Part shown: positions 17,174 through 25,678 of the stretch, piece by piece | Position numbering within the stretch: the stretch's first letter is position 1 | Layout of the letters: each line of letters opens with the position of its first letter | From: Gluconacetobacter johannae | GTDB taxonomy: Bacteria; Pseudomonadota; Alphaproteobacteria; Acetobacterales; Acetobacteraceae | DNA length: 64,000 nucleotides | Direction: 5' to 3' | Assembly (NCBI RefSeq): GCF_014174305.1 | Contig: NZ_JABEQH010000017.1 | Location: 30,553-94,552, forward strand | Made by a program: the position numbers and the translations under genes | Notes under the pieces: model-generated | Told to the model about the DNA's origin: nothing | The model's input: the letters and a program-made list of their open reading frames with translations, nothing else | Databases searched by the model: none

Positions 17174-17310
17174 CCCGCTTCTACACGGGCTGGACCCGCA
17201 CCGAGGCCGAGGGGCTGACCGGCGACGAGCTGCTTGCGGCCGTCGAGGACGCGAACCGGATCAGCGAACAGCAGAGGAAGGAAGCAGAACGCGGGAAGCG
17301 GCGGCGGTAG
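16508..17310 (+). CDS. tail assembly chaperone, -1 frameshift form (267 aa)
   Basis: Reading shifts back one base at the run of seven T (17125-17131) and continues FFYTWPGNWEQLPAELTRFY, ending in a helical, charged tail (EDANRISEQQRKEAERGKRR) at TAG 17308-17310. The extension is well-formed coding sequence with a WEQLPAEL-type helix and lies directly before the tape measure, the same G/GT logic as lambda. The long form would bind the tape measure through the added tail. The frame has no start of its own, which supports translation by frameshifting. Confidence 0.8.
17125..17131 (+). other. programmed -1 frameshift site (T7)
   Basis: Zero-frame codons are GGT TTT TTT ACA, so the last T of GGT plus the two TTT codons make the slippery heptamer T TTT TTT. 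Both tRNAs can re-pair after slipping one base back, giving TAC as the next codon. A downstream stimulatory structure is plausible in the GC-rich CCTGGCCCGGGAACTGG region. The location inside the chaperone gene matches the conserved tail frameshift of dsDNA phages. Confidence 0.8.
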
Positions 17311-17315
17311 CCAGT

Positions 17316-17702
17316 TCAGGCACTCTCCCGCGCCAGCTTCTCGCGCGCCGCCTCGGCCAGGAACCGAGACCGATTCGTAGTGCGCCCCTTGATGGCGTCC
17401 AGAAGGGATTCCTCAAGGGTCACGTTCACCCGGATCAACCGGGCAGGCTCCGCCACATCGATCAGGAATGCGATGCCATCGCGGTTATCCGGATCGGCCA
17501 TTACGACGTCCGCGTTGGACGGCGCGGGGATGCTCTCGCCGTCCTCGCGCATGCTGTCGATATGGAAGGCCAGCGCCTCAGCCGCGCGCTGGCGCGCCTG
17601 TTCCAGCGTGTCGCCGGCGGTGATGCAGCCGGGGAAGTCCGGGAAATTGACGCTGAAGTCGCTGTCCGGGTCCTTCCGCAACAGCGCGATATACGATGCC
17701 AT
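17316..17702 (-). CDS. hicB: HicB-family antitoxin
   Basis: A 128-residue product. The N-terminal HicB domain reads YIALLRKDPDSDFSVNFPDF-PGCITAGDTLEQARQRAAEA, the partially degraded RNase-H-like fold of HicB. A linker leads to a C-terminal ribbon-helix-helix (ARLIRVNVTLEESLLDAIKG, then RSRFLAEAAREKL) for DNA binding. The gene is encoded opposite to the phage tail operon, starting two bases after the toxin stop and ending six bases past the chaperone frameshift stop. Toxin precedes antitoxin as is normal for hicAB. Confidence 0.95.
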   Translation of the reverse strand: MASYIALLRKDPDSDFSVNFPDFPGCITAGDTLEQARQRAAEALAFHIDSMREDGESIPAPSNADVVMADPDNRDGIAFLIDVAEPARLIRVNVTLEESLLDAIKGRTTNRSRFLAEAAREKLARESA

Positions 17703-17704
17703 GA

Positions 17705-17893
17705 TTATCTGAGCCTCACGCCTGACTGTTTCTCAATGCTGCGGACGGTGCCCTTGGCCATATCCTGCTTGGGATGCGGGACGGTGACCAGACCCGGCCG
17801 CTCCGGGTGTTTGAACTGCCAGTGATCACCCCGCGTCCGAACATGGGTCCATCCGGCGGCCTCAATGGCCTTGATGATCTGCCGGCTGTTCAT
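17705..17893 (-). CDS. hicA: HicA-family mRNA interferase toxin
   Basis: A 62-residue product from ATG 17893 (MNSRQIIKAIEAAGWTHVRT). The double-stranded-RNA-binding-like fold with catalytic His24 in RGDHWQFKHP and the following PGLVTVPHPKQDMAKGTVRS are diagnostic. A longer frame starting at 17920 would add nine residues with no support. HicA cleaves mRNA and is inhibited by HicB. The promoter must lie in 17894-17971, the 78-base gap before the divergent tape measure gene, which is locally AT-rich (TGTGTAACAAATACACATTA). Confidence 0.95.
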   Translation of the reverse strand: MNSRQIIKAIEAAGWTHVRTRGDHWQFKHPERPGLVTVPHPKQDMAKGTVRSIEKQSGVRLR

Positions 17894-17971
17894 GTGTAAC
17901 AAATACACATTAATCGGCAATAGGTCAAGTCAAAAACACACTCATACACACTTTCGAAGCGGAATGCGGGA

Positions 17972-19930
17972 ATGGCAAACGCCGGCGTTAAGGTCGTCAT
18001 CTCGGCTGCCGATCGGGCCAGCGCGGTCCTGGAGAAGATCAACGGCCGGATCGCCGCGCTGCAAGCGCCGGTCCGCCGTGCCCAGGCGGCTTTCGGGCGC
18101 TTTGCCAGCCTCTCGGGCCTGAACCGACTGGGCAATGGGTTGGCGGGCCTTGGGCGGCAGGCGCTGTCGGCGTTTCGCTATATGGGCCAGATCGTCCCCG
18201 TGCTGGGCGCGATCACCGGCGCGGCCAGCCTGGCAGGCATCTATCGCCTGTCCAGCGCCTGGGCGCAGTTCGGCACCCGCCTGATGAACACGTCGCGCAC
18301 CATGGGCATGGCGCCCGATCGGCTGATGGCGATGCAGAACGCCGCGCGCCTGGGCGGGTCGTCGGCAGAATCCATGACGTCGGCGCTCCAGCAGTTGTCG
18401 GACCTGAAATGGCGCGGGCCGGCGGGCTTCGCGCCCGAGCAGATGGCGGCATTTCAGGCGTCGGGAATCATCAAGGGCGTCGAGAATCTGAAAGCCCTCA
18501 AGCCCGACGAGCTGTTCGCGCGGATCGCAGCCAAGATCGGCAGCATCCGAAACCCGGCTGCACAGGCGATCGCCGCAACGCAGTTGCTCGGCCAGGCGGG
18601 CGCGGACCTGCTGCCGGTCTTCCGCGAGGGGGCAAACCAGTGGGAAGCCGACATCCGCTTGGCGCAGCGGCACGGTCTGGTCACCGAAAAGCAGGCCGAG
18701 GCAGCGAATCAGTTGCGTCGCTCTCAGGAGAACCTGACCCAGTCCGTCGAGGGCTTGGGCTTCCGCGTCGCCGCCGTGCTGTCGCCGGTCCTGACGCCGC
18801 TGCTGAACCAGCTTTCGCAATGGATCGACACCAACCCGCAGGTGACCGAGGGCCTGAACGCACTGGGCCAGATGGTTCAGCAGTTCACGACGTGGCTGCG
18901 CAACAGCGGGTGGAGCGAGATCAAAGGCGATATCCGGGGTATCTATGACGAGATCAAGGGCGTCGTGGATGGCCTCGGGGGCTGGAAACTGGCGGGGCAC
19001 GATGCGCTGATCGCCCTGGCGGCGCTGTATGCGATGCCGGTCATCGCCGGCCTGTTTCAGGTCAGCGCAGCCATTCTGCAAATCGCGACGGCGCTGGGCG
19101 CGGTCGGGAGCGCTGGCGCCGTAGCGCGCCTGGGGCTTGCTGGGATCGGCGGGTATGCGGCGCATCGCGGCATGCTGCGGATGGATCCGAACGACCATTT
19201 TGGGTCGTGGATCGACAGCAACGTGCCCGGCGCCGCGCGCACCGACGATTTCATGGCCCGTTATACCGGGTTCGGCCGGACGTATGACCAGCAGGATCAG
19301 GCGCGTCGGTTCTTCGCCGGCCGGGATGCGCGGGATTACTTCGTGTCGCAGGGCTGGACGCCTCAGCAGGCCGCGGGGATCGTCGCCAACCTGGATCAGG
19401 AAAGCGGGATTCGTATTGGCGCATCTGGAGATGGTGGCAGGGCATTCGGTATCGGCCAGTGGCATGGCGACCGGCAGGGCCGATTCCGCACTCTGTTCGG
19501 CCACGATATCCGCCAGTCCCGCATGAGCGAGCAGCTCCAGTTCGTGCAGTGGGAACTAACCCATTCGGAAGCGGGGGCCGGGGCAGCCCTGCGCCAGGCG
19601 CGAACCGCCCGAGAGGCCGGCGCCATCGTATCGAGCTTGTATGAGCGGCCGCAGGACGTTGCGGGGAACATGCAGCTCCGAAGCGATCTTGCAGAGCAAT
19701 GGTCCGAGCGTCTGAACGCCTCCGGCGCGCCCCTTACTGTGCCGCCTGGCAACATCAACGGGCCGCCCCCGTCAGTATCGGGCCCGCAATCGCTGACGGT
19801 GCGGATCGAGAACGAGAACGCCCCGCGCGGACAGCGGATCAAGATCGCGGATGCCTCCCAAGGCGTACGCGTTGGCGGCATCAGCCAGAGCCGGGCAATG
19901 GATCCGGTCAATTCGGAAGGGGGATCGTAA
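17972..19930 (+). CDS. tape measure protein with C-terminal tail lysozyme domain
   Basis: A 652-residue product. Residues 1-400 are helical, with Ala-rich coiled-coil text and two hydrophobic segments (IVPVLGAITGAASLAGIY near 70-90; LIALAALYAMPVIAGLF near 350), as expected of a tape measure. Residues about 445-590 match a phage tail lysozyme: DYFVSQGWTPQQAAGIVANL then DQESG (catalytic Glu near 476) and GRAFGIGQWHGDRQGRF. The enzyme would open peptidoglycan during injection. The short length implies a tail of roughly 100 nm (about 1.5 angstrom per residue; inference). It is divergent from hicAB. Confidence 0.85.
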   Translation: MANAGVKVVISAADRASAVLEKINGRIAALQAPVRRAQAAFGRFASLSGLNRLGNGLAGLGRQALSAFRYMGQIVPVLGAITGAASLAGIYRLSSAWAQFGTRLMNTSRTMGMAPDRLMAMQNAARLGGSSAESMTSALQQLSDLKWRGPAGFAPEQMAAFQASGIIKGVENLKALKPDELFARIAAKIGSIRNPAAQAIAATQLLGQAGADLLPVFREGANQWEADIRLAQRHGLVTEKQAEAANQLRRSQENLTQSVEGLGFRVAAVLSPVLTPLLNQLSQWIDTNPQVTEGLNALGQMVQQFTTWLRNSGWSEIKGDIRGIYDEIKGVVDGLGGWKLAGHDALIALAALYAMPVIAGLFQVSAAILQIATALGAVGSAGAVARLGLAGIGGYAAHRGMLRMDPNDHFGSWIDSNVPGAARTDDFMARYTGFGRTYDQQDQARRFFAGRDARDYFVSQGWTPQQAAGIVANLDQESGIRIGASGDGGRAFGIGQWHGDRQGRFRTLFGHDIRQSRMSEQLQFVQWELTHSEAGAGAALRQARTAREAGAIVSSLYERPQDVAGNMQLRSDLAEQWSERLNASGAPLTVPPGNINGPPPSVSGPQSLTVRIENENAPRGQRIKIADASQGVRVGGISQSRAMDPVNSEGGS

Positions 19931-21238
19931 ATGTCCGGCGCGCTGTCCGCCCTGACGAGCATCGCGGGTGAATACCTGCAATGTTCGTTCCGGGGCGTGC
20001 CCTTTGCCGTGGTCGGCAGTGGCGGCCAGAATGGGCGGAATTTCTCGATCCACCGCTACCCGTTCCGCGACACGGTCTGGGCCGAGGATCTCGGCAAGGC
20101 CCCGCGCCTCTACCGGATCCGTGGGTTCATCACCGGACCATTATGCCTGGCGCAGCGCGATCTGCTGGTGACGGTAACCGAGCAGAAGGGGCCCGGCCTG
20201 CTGGTCCATCCCTCCCTCGGGGTCATCCGGGCGGCCTGCCTGCGGTTCGAATGGCGGGAGCGCGAGGGTGTCACCGGGGTGGTCGATCTCGAATTCGAGT
20301 TCGTCGAGCAGAAGAACTATCTGTCCACCACCATCCTGACGGCCCTGCATGCGGCCATCGGCATCGCGGCGATGGCGTTCAGTTCGGCGGCCTCGTCCGA
20401 TTATCAATCCGATGCGAGGGCCCCCTATCAGGTCGGGGCGTCGGTCGGCGCAGCCGCGGCCAAGGTGGCGGCAGGATGGGCGGCGGGCGCGGCAACCGCC
20501 ATCCGCTCGCCGGGCGCCTTTGGCGCGGCAGTCGCCACGCTGCCGGGCAACAACGACCGGTATGCTGGCGGAAATGCCGCCCTGGTCGATCCGTCGGCGA
20601 CCGTCTCGTCAGCTCTGGCGGGGCTGACCGTCAGCCGGCAGGCCGTCGATGCCTGCGTCGTCGCGGCGGCCGGGGCAACCGACGCGCCATCCCTGGCGAC
20701 GGCGGTCCTGGCCGTGCCGGAGGCGCTGCGGGTCGGCATCGTCGATCCTGGGGTGCAGATCGACCTGCTGTCGGTCCTGACGACCTGCGCGCCGCAGGTT
20801 CTGGCGTCGTCGGCGCCGATCGGCGGCGCGATGGCGACGGTTCAGGTCGCCACGGCGGCACTGTGCCGGCAGGCCGCGCTGGTCTCGATCGCCATGGCGT
20901 GCGCCGACTGGCAGCCGACATCGTCCAACGAGGCCGAGGCCCTGCGCCGGCGCGTCGGCATCCTGCTGGACGACGAGGCGACGATCGCTGCGGATGCCGG
21001 CAACGATGCGACCTGGCAGGCCCTGCGCGCGCTGCGCGCCCAGGTACTTCAGGACCTTGCGGACCGGGCCAGCCGTCTGCCCGACCTGATCGCCGTCACA
21101 CGCAACGCCCCGCTGCCGGCCCTGGTGCTGGGGCAGCAGATCTATGCCGACGCAACCCGCGCGCCGGAGTTGGTCCAGCGCGCGAACCCCATCCACCCGG
21201 CATTCATGCCGGCCAGTTTCGAGGCCCTGTCGTCATGA
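19931..21238 (+). CDS. baseplate/DNA circularisation protein, Mu gpN-like
   Basis: A 435-residue product beginning immediately after the tape measure stop. The N-terminal 125 residues (LQCSFRGVPFAVVGSGGQNG, HRYPFRDTVWAEDLGKAPRL, FEWREREGVTGVVDLEFEFV) match the DNA-circularisation N-terminal family, which in Mu is gpN, part of the baseplate hub/tail tip. The rest is Ala/Val-rich helical sequence. Ends with an ATGA overlap into the gpP-like gene. Confidence 0.85.
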   Translation: MSGALSALTSIAGEYLQCSFRGVPFAVVGSGGQNGRNFSIHRYPFRDTVWAEDLGKAPRLYRIRGFITGPLCLAQRDLLVTVTEQKGPGLLVHPSLGVIRAACLRFEWREREGVTGVVDLEFEFVEQKNYLSTTILTALHAAIGIAAMAFSSAASSDYQSDARAPYQVGASVGAAAAKVAAGWAAGAATAIRSPGAFGAAVATLPGNNDRYAGGNAALVDPSATVSSALAGLTVSRQAVDACVVAAAGATDAPSLATAVLAVPEALRVGIVDPGVQIDLLSVLTTCAPQVLASSAPIGGAMATVQVATAALCRQAALVSIAMACADWQPTSSNEAEALRRRVGILLDDEATIAADAGNDATWQALRALRAQVLQDLADRASRLPDLIAVTRNAPLPALVLGQQIYADATRAPELVQRANPIHPAFMPASFEALSS

Positions 21239-22449
21239 GCGGATTGTTGTCGTCGATCACCGACGTGCTCGGCTACGGCAGCCAGCCGTCGGACGATGTG
21301 TCGATCATCATCGGCAACACCGTCATCAGCGGCTGGACGGATGTCACGATCCGTGTGGGCATCGAAATCATGCCCTGGACGGCCGAGCTGTCCACAACCG
21401 AATGGCAGCCCGAGCTGGACGAGAACGAGACGATCCAGGAAGGCGACGCCTGCCAGATCAAGATCGGCAACGATCTGGTCATCACCGGCTACGTCATCAC
21501 GGTCGATCGCGAGGTCGGGCCCGAAGAACATATCGTCCGCGTCTCGGTCGCCTCCAAGAGCGTGGACCTGGTCGAAGGCGCGGCCGAGTTCGCGACCTAC
21601 CAGATGACCAACACCAATGCCCTGGCGCTGGTGAAGAAGGTCTGCGAGCCAGCCGGGATTTCGGTCTATCCGGTCGGGCTGGCTGGGATCACCGACATCC
21701 AGCAATTCTCGGTCATCCTGACCGAGACGGCCTATGAGGTGATCGAGCGCATCTGCCGCTTCGCTGCGTGCCTGTTCTATGACCGCCCCGACGGCAATAT
21801 CACCCTGTCAGATGTCGGCAGCAGCGTCGCGGTCAGCGGCTTCGTCCTGGGCGGGAATGCTGAGCGGATGCGCCGGCGCGCCAGCATGGCCGGGCGATAT
21901 GCGGACGTAACCGCGATCAAGCAGACCCCCATCATTCTGTTCTCGTCGCCGGATGAGGACGATTTCATCAGCCAACTGGAAGCGGAGACAGTCGGCCAGC
22001 CGGCGACCGATCCAGGGGTCACGCGACCTTGGCGCCACCTCCTCATCCCGTACGAGCAGGGAGACGCCGGCGGCCAGAATGCCCGCAAGCGCGTGCTCTG
22101 GGAGGTCGCCCGCCGGTACGGCCGCTCACAGGTCATCGAAGTGACCTGTGATAGCTGGCGGGATGCGTCAGGGAAGCTGTGGCAGCCGAACACCATTGCC
22201 CAGGTCACGGCGCCCCGGCTGAAGTTCAACGGCCCGCTGCTGATCGCCGAGCTGGTCTTCCACCGCGACGAAGACGGCACGCACGCCGATGTCGTCCTGA
22301 TGCCGCCCGAAGCGTTTCAGCCGGAACCAATCCTGCTGCCGATGCAATCGAACCTCGGCGTGCAGGCCATAACCAGCAACGATGCCCCGGCGCCGGTATC
22401 CGGCATCACGGCGACACCGCTGCCGCCTCTCATGCCGGGTGGGTTATGA
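21235..22449 (+). CDS. baseplate hub protein, Mu gpP (gp44)-like
   Basis: A 404-residue product (Mu gpP is 379). It opens with DDVSIIIGNTVISGWTDVTI, then MPWTAELSTTEWQPELDENE, a beta-barrel hub domain; middle FSVILTETAYEVIERICRFA then ACLFYDRPDG; later PWRHLLIPYEQGDAGGQNAR. This is the T4 gp27/P2 gpD-type hub that carries the spike. It overlaps the preceding stop and the following gene start by four bases each. Confidence 0.9.
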   Translation: MSGLLSSITDVLGYGSQPSDDVSIIIGNTVISGWTDVTIRVGIEIMPWTAELSTTEWQPELDENETIQEGDACQIKIGNDLVITGYVITVDREVGPEEHIVRVSVASKSVDLVEGAAEFATYQMTNTNALALVKKVCEPAGISVYPVGLAGITDIQQFSVILTETAYEVIERICRFAACLFYDRPDGNITLSDVGSSVAVSGFVLGGNAERMRRRASMAGRYADVTAIKQTPIILFSSPDEDDFISQLEAETVGQPATDPGVTRPWRHLLIPYEQGDAGGQNARKRVLWEVARRYGRSQVIEVTCDSWRDASGKLWQPNTIAQVTAPRLKFNGPLLIAELVFHRDEDGTHADVVLMPPEAFQPEPILLPMQSNLGVQAITSNDAPAPVSGITATPLPPLMPGGL

Positions 22450-22922
22450 CCGCCCCGATCCTGCGCGTCGCACGCCGCGTGGCGATGGCCATTGGGATCG
22501 GACGACAGACGGCAAACACCGACGAAAGCCGCACGACGGCCACCGTGCAGGTTGCGCTGCCCGGCGGCGAGTTGCACAGCGATGTGCCGATGGTCCAACT
22601 CTATGGCTTCGCCAGCCGGCCCGTGCCGGGGTCCGACCTGATCGTGCTGTTCCAGGGCGGCGATCGGTCGCGCGGCGTGGCCATCGCCAGCGGAGACCAG
22701 CGCAACCGGCCGACCGACCTGCAGCCCGGCGAAGCCTGCCTCTTCCATCCTGCCAGTGGCAATCGCGTCTGGATGAAAGCTGACGGGTCGATCGCCCACA
22801 ACGCGCCGGTGGTCGAATCATCCGACGTGCTGCGTGCGGGGAACGGGGCGACCGGGTCCTTCACGACGCCGACAGGGCTTACCGTCACGGTGCGGGACGG
22901 CATCATCACCAACATCTATTGA
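22446..22922 (+). CDS. baseplate spike/assembly protein, Mu gp45-like
   Basis: A 158-residue product of the size of a truncated Mu gp45 (197). The OB-fold part reads TTATVQVALPGGELHSDVPM-VQLYGFASRPVPGSDLIVLF with GDRSRGVAIASGDQRNRPTD, typical of gpV/gp45 proteins. The C-terminus (SFTTPTGLTVTVRDGIITNI) would form the trimeric beta-helix spike that pierces the outer membrane. Confidence 0.85.
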   Translation: MTAPILRVARRVAMAIGIGRQTANTDESRTTATVQVALPGGELHSDVPMVQLYGFASRPVPGSDLIVLFQGGDRSRGVAIASGDQRNRPTDLQPGEACLFHPASGNRVWMKADGSIAHNAPVVESSDVLRAGNGATGSFTTPTGLTVTVRDGIITNIY

Positions 22923-22931
22923 GGCAGACCG

Positions 22932-23357
22932 ATGAACGCCCAAGGGTCCAGCGTCATCGACGCGGATTATTTCGACCGGGTCGCCAAACGCATCAGGCAG
23001 GTCACCTCGTGTTCGGACCTGCAACAGGTCGTGCAGAAGGAAATGACGGCGATCCAGGCGCAGGTATCCGCGATCAAGGCGCAGCTTGAAGCCCTGGGGC
23101 CGATTGCCGCCCTTCTCGAAGGGCCATCGGCGGACCTCACCAAGATCGTCTCCTGGATCGAGAACCTCATCGCCGGCCTCATCAAGCCCCTGTACCAGCC
23201 GTACCTGACCGGCACATCCCAACTGGCGCAAATCGCCGAGGGCGTCGCAAAGGTCGCCGCCGCCGCCGAAGAGGCTGCGGCCAACATCACCAGCTGCGCC
23301 ATTTCGATCCCGGCCGTCGCCATCAGCAGCGTGACGAGTCCCTCCACCTCAAGCTGA
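22932..23357 (+). CDS. unidentified tail-region protein
   Basis: A 141-residue product between the spike and gp46-like genes. The first half is helical with a coiled-coil flavour (VVQKEMTAIQAQVSAIKAQL-EALGP). A hydrophobic stretch follows (IENLIAGLIKPLYQPYLTG), then an Ala-rich helix and a Ser/Thr-rich tail. I do not recognise it. Spacing of nine bases on each side keeps it in the late operon. It may be a spike accessory or tip protein. Confidence 0.65.
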   Translation: MNAQGSSVIDADYFDRVAKRIRQVTSCSDLQQVVQKEMTAIQAQVSAIKAQLEALGPIAALLEGPSADLTKIVSWIENLIAGLIKPLYQPYLTGTSQLAQIAEGVAKVAAAAEEAAANITSCAISIPAVAISSVTSPSTSS

Positions 23358-23367
23358 CGGCGGCCAC

Positions 23368-23868
23368 ATGGATATTGCCATCATCTGGGACCCCGTCGCC
23401 CTGCGTGGCGACTGGTCGATCGTCAATGGCGACCTCGCCCTGGGCGACGCGCTGGAGGCAGCCGTCCTCATATCGCTGTTCAGCGATGGGCTGCTGCCCC
23501 AGCAGCCCACGCCATCCGACGTCACGGTCGGTATCACCGAGCCATCCGGCGCGCCCGGCACAGCCGATGCCGACCGGGGCGGCTGGTGGGGCGATGCGTT
23601 TTCCGACGTCCCGATCGGGTCACGGCTGCGACAGCTGAAGCGCGCCATCAAATCCGGAACGGCCGCCATCCCGCTGGAGGTCCAGGCCATCGTGGCCGAG
23701 GCCCTGCAATGGATGATCGACGACGGCGTCGCGGCCTCGGTCAACGTCGCCGCGCGGTGGGCCGCCAGCAGCGCCACCACGGTGGAATTCACCGTGACCA
23801 TCACCGAGCCGGGCGCCACGACGCCCCGGACCTTCACCTATTCCTGGGCCTGGAAGGAGCTGACCTGA
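23368..23868 (+). CDS. baseplate protein, Mu gp46-like
   Basis: A 166-residue product with the GP46 pattern: MDIAIIWDP at the start, GDWSIVNGDLALGDALEAAV, LFSDGLLP and RGGWWGDAF-SDVPIGSRL, followed by helix ALQWMIDDGVAASVNVAARW. Mu gp46 is the wedge component acting with gp47. It stops one base before the gp47-like start codon. Confidence 0.9.
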   Translation: MDIAIIWDPVALRGDWSIVNGDLALGDALEAAVLISLFSDGLLPQQPTPSDVTVGITEPSGAPGTADADRGGWWGDAFSDVPIGSRLRQLKRAIKSGTAAIPLEVQAIVAEALQWMIDDGVAASVNVAARWAASSATTVEFTVTITEPGATTPRTFTYSWAWKELT

Positions 23869-25020
23869 ATGCCTTACGCGCGTCCCACGCTGACCCAGTT
23901 GCGGCAGCAGGCGCTTCAGGACGTGCAGAATGGCGGCATTCCGGGCGTGGTCTCCCTGCTGCGCTTCTCGGTCCTATACGTGCTGTCCATGGTCCTGTGC
24001 GGTCTGGCGTGGCTGCATTACGGCTATATCGACTGGGTCTCGCTGCAATCGGTACCCTGGACCGCGCAGGATGAATTCCTGGCGGGCTGGGCGGCCCTCA
24101 AGAACGTCTTCCTGAAGGCGGCGACAGCCGCATCGGGTTCTGTGTCATTCGCGGCGACCGGCACCTCGACCATTCCGGCCGGCACGCCGATCACCCTCAC
24201 CGGCGGCTACGTCGCCACTACGACGGCAGACAGCGTCACCACCAACGGCATGACAGTCGCGAACGCCACGATGGCAGCGGCCGGCGCGGCGGGAAACGTG
24301 CCGGCCGGCACGATCGCGACCCTCAGCAGCCCCGTCCCGGGCATCCAGACCTCGGGCACCGTGACGGCATCGTGGACCGGCGGCGCCGACATCGAGGACC
24401 AGACCTCCTTCAGGGGGCGGACCATTGCAGCCTATCAGGCAGGTGGCACCAACGGGAAGCCGATGGACTATGTCGGGTGGGCGACGGATGTTGCAGGGAT
24501 CACCCGCGCCTGGTGCGCGCCGAACGGCGCCGGCGCGGGAACCGTGGTGCTCTACATCATGCTGGACAAAGCCCAGGCTGCCCACGGCGGATTCCCGCAG
24601 GGAACGAATGGGGCATCGACGGCCGACCCGCGTTATGCGACAGCAACCGGAGATCAGCTGACCGTGGCGGATGCGGTCAGCGTCGACCAATCGGTCACGG
24701 ACCTGGTTATCGTTTGCGCGCCAATCGCCCAGCCGACGCCGTTCGTGATCGCCGACCTGGGCACCGCGAACACAGAAGCCAACCAGGAAGCCATTACGGA
24801 CGCGCTGCAGGACATGTTCACGCGCCTCTCCTCGCCCAAGGGCACGTGGCAGCCGCCTGGCGCGCCTTATGCGAACGGCACGATCCACCCGAACATGTGG
24901 GAGGAAGCCATTGCGGCGCTCGGGCTGCCCACCTTCAGTGTCGCGTCGCCTTCGGCCCCGGTCGTCGGTGCAACGAACGGCTGCATGCCCACGCTGGGCA
25001 CCATCACCTTTGCGTCGTGA
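23869..25020 (+). CDS. baseplate wedge protein J, Mu gp47-like
   Basis: A 383-residue product (Mu gp47 is 360). It has YARPTLTQLRQQALQDVQNG at the start, a hydrophobic segment (LSMVLCGLAWLHYGYIDWVS near 40-60), a Gly/Thr-rich beta domain with GTSTIPAGTPITLTGGY, and the baseplate-J signature GGADIEDQTSFRGRTIAAYQ. Forms the wedge linking hub and fibres. Four bases separate it from the gp48-like gene. Confidence 0.9.
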   Translation: MPYARPTLTQLRQQALQDVQNGGIPGVVSLLRFSVLYVLSMVLCGLAWLHYGYIDWVSLQSVPWTAQDEFLAGWAALKNVFLKAATAASGSVSFAATGTSTIPAGTPITLTGGYVATTTADSVTTNGMTVANATMAAAGAAGNVPAGTIATLSSPVPGIQTSGTVTASWTGGADIEDQTSFRGRTIAAYQAGGTNGKPMDYVGWATDVAGITRAWCAPNGAGAGTVVLYIMLDKAQAAHGGFPQGTNGASTADPRYATATGDQLTVADAVSVDQSVTDLVIVCAPIAQPTPFVIADLGTANTEANQEAITDALQDMFTRLSSPKGTWQPPGAPYANGTIHPNMWEEAIAALGLPTFSVASPSAPVVGATNGCMPTLGTITFAS

Positions 25021-25023
25021 GCC

Positions 25024-25671
25024 ATGGCTGCACCCATCTTTTCGATGTCGGACTTCCGGTCCGCGATCCTGCGCCTGTTGCCCAGTGGCCCGATCTGGTC
25101 CCGCGAGCCGGGCAGCATGGCCTACAAGCTGGCATCTGTGTGGGCACCCACATTTCAGCGGAACGGAGCCCGGGCCGGCAACCTTCTGGTCGACGCCTTC
25201 CCGGCGACGGCGGTGGAACTGTTGCCGGAATGGGAATCCACCCTGGGTCTGCCCGACCCGTACGCCGGAGAAAGCCCGACCATTGAGCGGCGGCAGGCTC
25301 AGGTCGTCGCGCGCCTGACCGATAACGGAGGATCATCGATCGCCTATTACACGGCACTGGCGAAATCGCTCGGCTACGACATCACCATTACGCAGTTCGT
25401 CCCCAGCCGCTTCGGGAAGACATTCGGCGGCACATTCGGTGGTGACGCCTGGGCCTATGCCTGGAAGATCAGCGCCCCGCAATTCACGATACAGCAACGT
25501 CAGTTCGGAAACGCGTTCGGCGAGCCCTATGCGACCTGGGGTAGCACCGTCCTGCAATGCGAGATCCGCACCCGCGCGCCCGCGCGGACCATCCTCATGT
25601 GGGACTATGGCGGACAGGGCAATCCCGCCGTTCTCGGCAATTTCGAACTCGACTTCAACACGCTGACTTGA
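25024..25671 (+). CDS. baseplate/tail-fibre connector, Mu gp48-like (DUF2313)
   Basis: A 215-residue product. Features of the YmfQ/DUF2313 family: ILRLLPSGPIWSREPGSMAY, DAFPATAVELLPEWESTLGL-PDPY, ERRQAQVVARLTDNGGSSIA-YY, and LGYDITITQFVPSRFGKTFG. In Mu-like phages this protein ends the baseplate genes and attaches the tail fibre encoded next. Confidence 0.9.
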   Translation: MAAPIFSMSDFRSAILRLLPSGPIWSREPGSMAYKLASVWAPTFQRNGARAGNLLVDAFPATAVELLPEWESTLGLPDPYAGESPTIERRQAQVVARLTDNGGSSIAYYTALAKSLGYDITITQFVPSRFGKTFGGTFGGDAWAYAWKISAPQFTIQQRQFGNAFGEPYATWGSTVLQCEIRTRAPARTILMWDYGGQGNPAVLGNFELDFNTLT

Positions 25672-25678
25672 GGTTTTA

